Of a stretch of 6,875 nt of DNA, positions 1 to 5,533 are shown piece by piece. Below the pieces are notes generated by a model. That model saw only the letters and a list, made by a program, of their open reading frames with translations, was not told where the DNA came from and did not search any database. Position 1 is the first letter of the stretch; the number at the start of each line of letters is the position of its first letter. Made by a program: the position numbers and the translations under genes. Source of the stretch: Defluviitaleaceae bacterium (GTDB taxonomy: Bacteria; Bacillota; Clostridia; Lachnospirales; WQUN01); assembly GCA_009783525.1 (NCBI GenBank), contig WRDG01000124.1, positions 1-6,875 of the forward strand, in the 5' to 3' direction.

Positions 1-11
1 AAAAATTCATC

Positions 12-55
12 AAAAAAGCCGGTCGAACCAAAAATGGTTTGACCGGCTTTTTTTT
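12..55 (-). terminator. Rho-independent terminator, probably bidirectional
   Basis: A 19-base arm (12-30) pairs with 35-53 around a 4-base AAAA loop. The core is GCCGGTC/GACCGGC, flanked by an A-run on one side and a T-run on the other, so either strand gives a stem followed by U residues. One position (25/40) is not Watson-Crick: it is a G-U wobble in the plus transcript and an A-C mismatch in the minus transcript. It lies about 80 bases past the stop of the 264-aa gene and is the only convincing terminator in the window, so it likely ends the leftward transcript. It could also serve a convergent gene beyond the left edge. Confidence 0.88.
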
Positions 56-137
56 CTTGCAATTATGTGTCACGGGCGGTATTTATAAAATCAACGTTGT
101 TTTAAACCGGAAAAAATTTTTATCATGTCAATTTAAA

Positions 138-932
138 TCATACCTGTTCGTCTCCGTGAATCTTTATCCATTGCTTTACACAGGCGACCGTTTCCAAACC
201 CACCATGCCGGCGGCGAGGTTCGAGCAAAACAGAATGCCGTCCGTGACGCCTTCGCGCAGCAGCCTTGCGTATAAATCGAGCTGGTTTTTTATGTCGCTT
301 GCGGTAACGGGTGTTCCTTGCCAATTGTTGCCGAGATATATGCACGGGACAAGAGGCTTTCCTGCTGTTATTTTGCGTATCCTTTTGATTGTTTCTTCTT
401 GCTTGGCTCTAAACTCGTGCCGCCATATGCCCAGGATGAAGTTGTCAAACTCATTGAGGTAATCCATGCGCGGGTTGTCGAAGTCACGGTCGTATGCGGC
501 GAGCCACATCGAAAGGTTTTTGCCTGCAAGTTTTTTGCGCACTCCCCGAAGCACATCAGGCGTAAAAATACGTTCGCGCTCACCGTTTCTGAAATCAAAA
601 AAATCGTCGAAGATCGCGCCCGTTATATTGGGGTAAATATCCGCGATGCGTAATATTTCTTCGAGATGGCCCAATGTCCCCTCTTCAATGTCACATCCTG
701 CGTCGCCAGTTATCGACCAAACGACTTCGTCCATCGAATCCATCGCCATCGAATCTTCGTCGAACGGAGGTATGGGATGGTTGTGAAAACAAACCATGAA
801 AATTTTTTTAACGCCTAAATAATAAGCGCCTTCCGCGGGCGTCATCCTTGACAGATTTGCGCCCTTCCACAGCACTTTGTGCGATTCCGGCGAATGGCCC
901 CAAAGCCAAAATTTATCACGCAAGGTTTCCAT
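138..932 (-). CDS. Uncharacterised 264-aa protein, TIM-barrel-like, cytoplasmic
   Basis: I cannot assign a function. The protein has no signal peptide or membrane segment, so it should be cytoplasmic. The ATG at 932 is well supported: GGGAG (940-944) sits 7 bases upstream. Several strand-like hydrophobic runs each end in polar or acidic residues, as in TIM-barrel enzymes: KKIFMVCFHNH (42-52), DEVVWSITGD (68-77), ITGAIFDDFFDF (103-114), LSMWLAAYDRD (140-150), PLVPCIYLGNNW (193-204) and DGILFCSNLAAG (231-242). The DD pair at 109-110 and the neighbouring D113 and D148/D150 are candidate catalytic or metal-binding residues. I have a vague memory of similar proteins opening with FWLWGH and SRMTPAEGAYYLG in gut anaerobes, often beside carbohydrate genes, but cannot confirm it. 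The gene is last before the terminator and follows the solute-binding lipoprotein, which allows a link to uptake or breakdown of a glycan or glycoside; that is inference only. Confidence 0.85.
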   Translation of the reverse strand: METLRDKFWLWGHSPESHKVLWKGANLSRMTPAEGAYYLGVKKIFMVCFHNHPIPPFDEDSMAMDSMDEVVWSITGDAGCDIEEGTLGHLEEILRIADIYPNITGAIFDDFFDFRNGERERIFTPDVLRGVRKKLAGKNLSMWLAAYDRDFDNPRMDYLNEFDNFILGIWRHEFRAKQEETIKRIRKITAGKPLVPCIYLGNNWQGTPVTASDIKNQLDLYARLLREGVTDGILFCSNLAAGMVGLETVACVKQWIKIHGDEQV

Positions 933-971
933 AAAAACACTCCCGATTCTTTTTTTTTGATAAGATGCATC

Positions 972-1043
972 CTACAGACGAAACTCCTGTAAATGCGGCT
1001 ATACAGCCAAGATTACGCTTTTTTCAATAATGACAACTAAATC
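972..1043 (-). repeat. 72-base intergenic repeat, copy 1
   Basis: This stretch aligns without gaps to 2565-2636 with 63 of 72 positions identical by hand count; the final 29 bases are identical. It begins at the 3' end of the 490-aa lipoprotein gene (overlapping its stop by two bases) and fills most of the gap before the 264-aa gene. The other copy sits in the same position after the broken lipoprotein copy. The simplest origin is a tandem duplication that included the lipoprotein gene and its downstream spacer. The copies do not share an ATG-initiated reading frame. Confidence 0.85.
998..1027 (-). promoter_or_regulatory. Possible sigma-70-type promoter for the 264-aa gene
   Basis: On the minus strand TTGAAA (1022-1027) is separated by 18 bases from TATAGC (998-1003), inside repeat copy 1. 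The -35 hexamer matches TTGACA at five of six positions; the -10 is weaker, four of six. It would give a leader of about 60 bases before the ATG at 932. Its main support is that the other repeat copy has the same arrangement with a better -10. Read-through from the upstream gene is equally possible. Confidence 0.3.
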
Positions 1044-2514
1044 AAAATAAATAATTTTTGCCGATCATCCCGTTGAATGATTTTTCCATCATTGCCGCCG
1101 CTTCGTCGACCGTCATGTTTTCTGAAAAAAACTGCTGCATTAAAAAAATAACTTCAAAATCGGATTCGATCAACTCATAATTATTATCATTATAATTAAA
1201 ACAGTGGTAGCTCATCGGCATTTCCGCAAACGAAACGAATGTTTCCCATACGGCGTCGAAAATAATTTCCGTTTCGGGCAAAGGATTGGCGCGGTTAAAA
1301 TTCACGTTGTTATTAGAAACGACATAATTTAACAAATCAAAAACATACCGTTTAGCGTCGTTTCTGTTTACGGAAAATTTGTCCGTAGCCGAAGCGCTTG
1401 AAAAATCTACGATTGGTTTCGCCATATATTTTAAAAATTCCCATGCTGCGTCCTTGTTATCGCTTTTTTCGGATATACACCAAAAATTGGACAAATTTAC
1501 AATTAACTGGCGTTTGCCGTTTACAAGCGGCAAAGGCCTGTAGAATAAAAACCCGGTATTGACATTCGGCGAAATCAAGTATTGAAAAAAATCCGCGCTT
1601 TTCATGTTAAAAAGAAAGTATTCGCTCAGCTTTTTTTCGTCGGCGGGCATAATGTATTTTCGAGTATAGCTCATTAAATTAAAATTAAAGCTTGTTGGGT
1701 ATGCAACTGATTTTATTTCACGTAAAAAGTTTTTGAACCTGTCGTTATCAAGACTAAAAGAACCGTCGGCGTTTATGTAGTCGTGCAGTGCCGCAAACAA
1801 TGCGGTGTCCATATACATATCGTGCATAAAATACAACTCGTGCCGAAAGGAATTATAAATGGAAATTAGCTCTGCTGCGGTTGCCGAATTCATTTCGTTG
1901 TAATTTTTCATAAGCTCGTTAACAAAAAGCGAATTGGCGGTAATCACATTAAAATCGAAACACAGCGGGAACGTAAGCAGCTCCCCGTTAAATTTCGCGG
2001 CTTCAAGCACATTTAAAAAATAATCTTCCGAATCGTATCCCGGGTCGTCCCACATGATATGCTCGATGTTTGCCAAACAGTTTGCAAATTTCGGTTCGTA
2101 AACGGCAAATCTGTCATGCAGCACAAAAAGGTCGGGAAGCGTCCCGTTTAACATGGCTTCTTCTATAAACTCCAAATAGGAATCGCGTTTGTTGAAATAT
2201 ATTAAGTTAACCGTCACGTTTTCATAGTCTTTAGTAAAACGATCCGCATAAATATCAATAGTCCGTTTGTCAAACTCGCTCCTTCGCTCGAAGGCCGCGA
2301 CAGTCAACGTGACCGGATTTTGAAAAAACGGAATCGCCGGGGCAATTTGATCTTGTTTTTCGTCACTTTCGTGAGCATCCTGCGGCGAAACGACAGTTTG
2401 CCCGCCGTTATCATTAGGATTATACGGCGGCGCGTCGTTTTTTACGTCCGCTGTTTTTTTACAAGAAAATAAAAATAAGAACGCAAGCATCAGCAATAAT
2501 AATTTACGATCCAT
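1042..2514 (-). CDS. Periplasmic solute-binding lipoprotein (family 1 type)
   Basis: Likely the substrate-binding component of an ABC importer, anchored to the outer face of the cytoplasmic membrane. The 490-aa protein opens with a type II signal peptide: D-R-K, a hydrophobic run (5-16), then the lipobox LFSC with Cys18 as the lipidated residue. A polar, Asp/Asn/Pro-rich tether follows (19-60). The mature domain shows the usual order of extracellular solute-binding family 1: a first strand and helix with FDKRTIDIYADRF (81-93), TLPDLFVL (125-132), KFNGELLTFPLCFDFNV (174-190), and near the C-terminus FWCISEKSDNKDAAWEFLKY (344-363), the typical hinge region followed by an amphipathic helix. Length fits the family at its upper end. 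The start ATG has GGAG (2526-2529) 11 bases upstream. No permease or ATPase gene is in the window, so its transporter is either elsewhere or absent. A broken paralogue lies immediately upstream. Ligand unknown; a sugar or oligosaccharide is the family-based guess. Confidence 0.85.
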   Translation of the reverse strand: MDRKLLLLMLAFLFLFSCKKTADVKNDAPPYNPNDNGGQTVVSPQDAHESDEKQDQIAPAIPFFQNPVTLTVAAFERRSEFDKRTIDIYADRFTKDYENVTVNLIYFNKRDSYLEFIEEAMLNGTLPDLFVLHDRFAVYEPKFANCLANIEHIMWDDPGYDSEDYFLNVLEAAKFNGELLTFPLCFDFNVITANSLFVNELMKNYNEMNSATAAELISIYNSFRHELYFMHDMYMDTALFAALHDYINADGSFSLDNDRFKNFLREIKSVAYPTSFNFNLMSYTRKYIMPADEKKLSEYFLFNMKSADFFQYLISPNVNTGFLFYRPLPLVNGKRQLIVNLSNFWCISEKSDNKDAAWEFLKYMAKPIVDFSSASATDKFSVNRNDAKRYVFDLLNYVVSNNNVNFNRANPLPETEIIFDAVWETFVSFAEMPMSYHCFNYNDNNYELIESDFEVIFLMQQFFSENMTVDEAAAMMEKSFNGMIGKNYLF

Positions 2515-2564
2515 ATTAATTTACACTCCACTTTGCTTCGCACTATATTTTTCTTTCAATAAAC

Positions 2565-2636
2565 CTGCAAACGAAACGCCCGCAAATGCGATCATACAGC
2601 CAAGATAACGCTTTTTTCAATAATGACAACTAAATC
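2565..2636 (-). repeat. 72-base intergenic repeat, copy 2
   Basis: This is the partner of 972-1043, with nine substitutions and no gap. It starts 11 bases past the stop of the broken lipoprotein copy and ends about 50 bases before the start of the intact one. The conserved core is the half nearest the upstream stop (2608-2636, identical in both copies), which includes the -35-like hexamer. Identity is clearly higher than that of the adjoining protein ends, which are about 55% identical in residues. Confidence 0.85.
2591..2620 (-). promoter_or_regulatory. Probable sigma-70-type promoter for the 490-aa lipoprotein
   Basis: On the minus strand TTGAAA (2615-2620) and TATGAT (2591-2596) are 18 bases apart, each matching the consensus at five of six positions. 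Transcription would start near 2585, giving a leader of about 70 bases that contains the GGAG ribosome binding site at 2526-2529. A local promoter makes sense because the upstream gene is broken and E1 is a housekeeping-type gene with a different role. The evidence is sequence match only. Confidence 0.45.
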
Positions 2637-2647
2637 TTAAATTCGTT

Positions 2648-3001
2648 TTATTTACCGATCATCCCGTTGAATATCCCCTCCAGCATAACCGCCGCTTCGT
2701 CGTCGGTTATTTCGCTGTTAAAATGCCTGTTAATTACCGTAATCATTTCGTAGTCGGCTTCGTTAATTTCATGCCTGTTCTTAAAACTAAAATTGTGGCA
2801 GCTCATCGGCATATTTGCAAACGAAACGAAGGTGTCCCATACACTATCGAAAATAATGTCCGTTTCGGGCAACGGGCTGCTGCGGTTAAACATTTTATTA
2901 ATTGTTGCGGCGTATCTTCGTCCCCATTCTGACCGACGTCGGTTCCGCTGCAGGCAAATAAAAACATGAACGCGATCAGCAGTAAAAAATAATTTTTACA
3001 T
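2648..3001 (-). pseudogene. Broken, internally deleted copy of the solute-binding lipoprotein
   Basis: Two pieces of a paralogue of the 490-aa lipoprotein survive. The first reads KNYFLLLIAFMFLFAC followed by a polar tether (GTDVGQNGDEDTPQQ), a clear lipoprotein signal peptide with lipobox LFAC. The second, in another frame, runs from about 2905 to the stop at 2648 and matches the last 80-odd residues of the intact protein at about 55% identity (shared PLPET, IIFD, TFVSFA and the ending FNGMIGK). The join lies near 2905. Roughly residues 35-400 of the intact version are missing, about 1.1 kb. The start is also damaged: the ATG at 2999-3001 is followed at once by TAA, and removing one T (2998) would restore M-K-N-Y in frame. 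The ATG lies 9 bases beyond the E1 stop, so the parent gene was probably in the same operon. No binding domain remains, so no transport function is expected. Confidence 0.85.
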
Positions 3002-3010
3002 AATTTATGG

Positions 3011-5476
3011 TTAAACCCCAAATTTGTTCCTGCGAAGCGTTTCAATTTCCGTAAAATTGTTTTCGCAGACATGGCCCTGCAACGGCAGTATGCGCTCGTG
3101 TACAGCGTCGATTATCCAAGACGGCTGCGGGAAAAAGTTTTTTTCAAGCTCGTGCGCGGGCGTGATCCAATTGCGCGAGCCGATTACTACCGGAGGCGCA
3201 TCAAGCCAATCGAAGGCCAGTTCACTTACGGTTTGGGCTATATCCTTTAAATGCGAGCCGCGTTCGCAGGCGTCGCTTGCAAGCAGGAGACGGCCCGTTT
3301 TTTTAACAGATTCAAGCAATAATTGATAATCGAACGGGACGATGCTTCTCGCGTCTATTATTTCCGCCGAAACGTTAAATTTTTCCTGCAGTATGTCGGC
3401 CGCCTCAACTGCGCGGTAGAGCGTCGCGCCAACGGTTAATATGGTAATATCTTTGCCTTTGCGCTTGATATCCGGCTGGCCGATTGGTATTTCGTAATAT
3501 CCCTCCGGCACGCCGTCGGTATTATACATCTCGCCGATATCGTAAATACGCTGGCTTTCAAAAAACACGACGGGATCCGTTCCCGCGAGAGCGCTGTTCA
3601 TCAAGCCCTTCGCGTCATACGGTGTAGCCGGAAAAACAACCTTGAGGCCGGGTATGTGCGCGCAGATGCTTGTCCAATCCTGGCTGTGCTGCGCGCCGTA
3701 CTTGCTGCCCACGGACACGCGGAGCACCACGGGCATTTTTATCACGCCCGCGCTCATCGCCTGCCATTTTGACAGTTGGTTGAAAACCTCGTCGCCCGCC
3801 CTGCCCAAAAAGTCGCAGTACATAAGCTCCGCAATCACCCTGCCGCCGCACATCGCGTAGCCGACCGCGCTTCCCACGATGGCCGCTTCGGATATGGGCG
3901 AATTAAAAAACCTGTGGTACGGCAGCGATTCCGTCAAGCCTCTGTAAACCGCGAACGCGCCGCCCCAGTCGCGGTTGTCTTCGCCGTAGGCAATCAAGGT
4001 TGGGTCTTCGTAAAATTTGTCCAATACTGCTTCGAATATTCCGTCGCGCAGCTGATAAACTTTATTTTTAGAAATGGGCTTGCCGTCCGCGTCGAATGCG
4101 TAGCGCGAACGTCCGGCTATTTGCTTAAGCCTCGGATTTTCTTCTTTTGGAATAAGCACATCCGGCACGCCGTCTCCCATTTTTTCTATCTTAAGATTTG
4201 AAAACATCAAGCCGCCGATTGCGTCGGGATTTTTAAGCAAATCCATGTAAGGCGATATTTTTTTGTCGGTCGCAAGCTTAAAGGCAGTTTCAATCCGCAC
4301 GCCGACATCCGCATCAATCACATCGAAATCAGTTTTTTCTAATATTCCGGCAGCAATAACATTACCTCTGTAGGCTTCAAGAACATCTTCCGCCCGCCAC
4401 GCGTCGATTTCTTCCTTAGTGCGGTATGACGACGAATCAGACGGCGAATGGCCTGTCGTGCGGTATGTCAATGTGTCGAGCAAAACGGGGCCGCGGCCTT
4501 CTTTAATTATTTGCATCTTGCGGCGCATGGCGTCGATAACCGCCAGCGGGTTGTAGCCGTCGATCCGCTCGGCGTGCATTTGCTCCGGGTTAACGCCCGC
4601 GCCAACGCGAGCCAGTATGTTGTAAGCCATCGTCTCCCCAACCGTTTGGCCGCCCATACCGTACAAGTTGTTGAAAAAATTAAATATTATCGGCAGGCCG
4701 TGATTGTGCGCTTCGTCCCACAACTGTTTGATCTGGTCCATCGCGCCCATGTTGAGGGCTTCCCAAACGGGTCCGCAGCCGAGCGAAGCGTCGCCCACGT
4801 TTGACACGACGATGCCGGGCTTTTTATTCACGCGCTTGTATAACGCGCCGCCCATGGCAATGGTTGCAGAACCGCCGACTATCGCGTTGTTGGGATAAAT
4901 TCCGAACGGCATGAAAAATGCGTGCATAGAACCGCCGAGCCCTTTGTTAAATCCGGTTTCTCTCGCGAATATTTCTGCGAGCGCACCGTAAAGCAAAAAA
5001 TCGAGCGCAAGGTCCTTTATGTTTTTTTGCTCTTTTTCAACGGCTTTTAGTATCGAGCCGCCGAAAAAATTTTTCATTATGTTTTTCAATTCGTCGCCTG
5101 TCATTTTTTCGATTGCGGAGAGCCCCTTAGCCAATATTTCGCCGTGGCTGCGGTGACTTCCGAAAATCAAATCGTTTGCGCATAGCAAATATGCCTGACC
5201 GACTGCGGACGCTTCCTGCCCTAACGACAGATGCGCGGGTCCCGGATGGTCGTACACCGCTCCGTGATAGGCGCCGGTCGTTTTAACCTCGTTAAGCATC
5301 GTTTCAAACTCTCGGATGATCCTCATATCACGGTATATGCGTAAAAAATCTTCCTTAGAAAAATTTTCTTTTTCATCCGCAGCCGTTTTGCAATAACGGT
5401 TTACGGGTATGTCCTGAAATTTTACGAATCCCGGCGCTCTGAGCGCTGCGGGTTCCATCGGCTGAGATTTCGGCAT
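3011..5476 (-). CDS. Fused 2-oxo acid dehydrogenase E1 (alpha-beta in one chain)
   Basis: Thiamine diphosphate-dependent E1: decarboxylates a 2-oxo acid and acylates the lipoyl group of an E2; cytoplasmic. The ATG at 5476 (821 aa) is chosen over an upstream TTG (5509) because AAGGAG lies 9 bases before it. The alpha half (about 30-420) has GSHRSHG (106-112), GLGGSMHAFF (179-188), the cofactor motif GDASLGCGPVWEALN (228-242) to NN (269-270), and the loop GHSPSD with YRTKEEI (342-358). A linker (about 420-470) joins the beta half: YGEDNRDWGGAF (497-508), SPISEAAIVGSAVGYA (526-541) with the expected catalytic Glu at 530, HSQDW (597-601), HIPGLKVVFPATPYDAKGL (607-625), then a transketolase C-terminal domain (about 673-800). 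Other fused E1 proteins that I recall are about 660-700 aa; the extra length comes from an insert before GGSMH, about 12 more residues in the cofactor motif, and the linker. The third motif Gly is Ala (GDA). E3 lies 57 bases upstream. Pyruvate, acetoin or branched-chain 2-oxo acids are all possible substrates. Confidence 0.93.
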   Translation of the reverse strand: MPKSQPMEPAALRAPGFVKFQDIPVNRYCKTAADEKENFSKEDFLRIYRDMRIIREFETMLNEVKTTGAYHGAVYDHPGPAHLSLGQEASAVGQAYLLCANDLIFGSHRSHGEILAKGLSAIEKMTGDELKNIMKNFFGGSILKAVEKEQKNIKDLALDFLLYGALAEIFARETGFNKGLGGSMHAFFMPFGIYPNNAIVGGSATIAMGGALYKRVNKKPGIVVSNVGDASLGCGPVWEALNMGAMDQIKQLWDEAHNHGLPIIFNFFNNLYGMGGQTVGETMAYNILARVGAGVNPEQMHAERIDGYNPLAVIDAMRRKMQIIKEGRGPVLLDTLTYRTTGHSPSDSSSYRTKEEIDAWRAEDVLEAYRGNVIAAGILEKTDFDVIDADVGVRIETAFKLATDKKISPYMDLLKNPDAIGGLMFSNLKIEKMGDGVPDVLIPKEENPRLKQIAGRSRYAFDADGKPISKNKVYQLRDGIFEAVLDKFYEDPTLIAYGEDNRDWGGAFAVYRGLTESLPYHRFFNSPISEAAIVGSAVGYAMCGGRVIAELMYCDFLGRAGDEVFNQLSKWQAMSAGVIKMPVVLRVSVGSKYGAQHSQDWTSICAHIPGLKVVFPATPYDAKGLMNSALAGTDPVVFFESQRIYDIGEMYNTDGVPEGYYEIPIGQPDIKRKGKDITILTVGATLYRAVEAADILQEKFNVSAEIIDARSIVPFDYQLLLESVKKTGRLLLASDACERGSHLKDIAQTVSELAFDWLDAPPVVIGSRNWITPAHELEKNFFPQPSWIIDAVHERILPLQGHVCENNFTEIETLRRNKFGV

Positions 5477-5485
5477 AAATACATT

Positions 5486-5491
5486 CTCCTT
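5486..5491 (-). promoter_or_regulatory. Ribosome binding site that fixes the E1 start
   Basis: AAGGAG on the minus strand sits 9 bases before the ATG at 5474-5476. It favours the 821-aa product over an 832-aa one from the TTG at 5509, which lacks a comparable site and would place this motif inside the coding region. It is the strongest ribosome binding site in the window, fitting a well-expressed metabolic enzyme. Confidence 0.8.
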
Positions 5492-5500
5492 AATTGAATT

Positions 5501-5523
5501 CCGCGCCAAACACAGCGGCGCAG
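5501..5523 (-). other. Short hairpin between E3 and E1 genes
   Basis: In the minus-strand transcript CTGCGCC (5517-5523) can pair with GGCGCGG (5501-5507), seven pairs including one U-G, around a 9-base loop. No U-run follows, so it is not a terminator. It lies just ahead of the AAGGAG site and could act as an intercistronic stability or processing element. Short GC stems arise by chance, so this is only a possibility. Confidence 0.3.
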
Positions 5524-5533
5524 AAAATATTTT

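Noticed and set aside
2521..2595. Small 24-codon minus-strand frame (starts MIAFAGVSF) inside the lipoprotein leader region.
   Set aside because: It has no ribosome binding site, its ATG overlaps the proposed -10 hexamer, and the other repeat copy has ATA in place of the ATG, so the start is not conserved. The same frame is open in both copies, so a coding fossil is not fully excluded.
2648..2893. The C-terminal lipoprotein fragment as an independent gene starting at MFNRSS.
   Set aside because: There is no ribosome binding site before the ATG, no signal peptide, and it matches only the tail of the intact paralogue; it is part of the pseudogene.
2803..3072. An 89-codon minus-strand frame starting at 3072 that contains the lipoprotein signal sequence.
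   Set aside because: Its start lies inside the end of the E1 gene in another frame and its tail is an out-of-frame reading of the C-terminal fragment; only the signal-sequence part is meaningful.
3776..4201. A 141-codon plus-strand open frame opposite E1.
   Set aside because: It is antisense to the conserved E1-beta region and shows no protein-family features.
5477..5509. TTG at 5509 as the E1 start.
   Set aside because: The AAGGAG site 9 bases before the ATG at 5476 is far better, and the extra 11 residues simply translate that ribosome binding site region.
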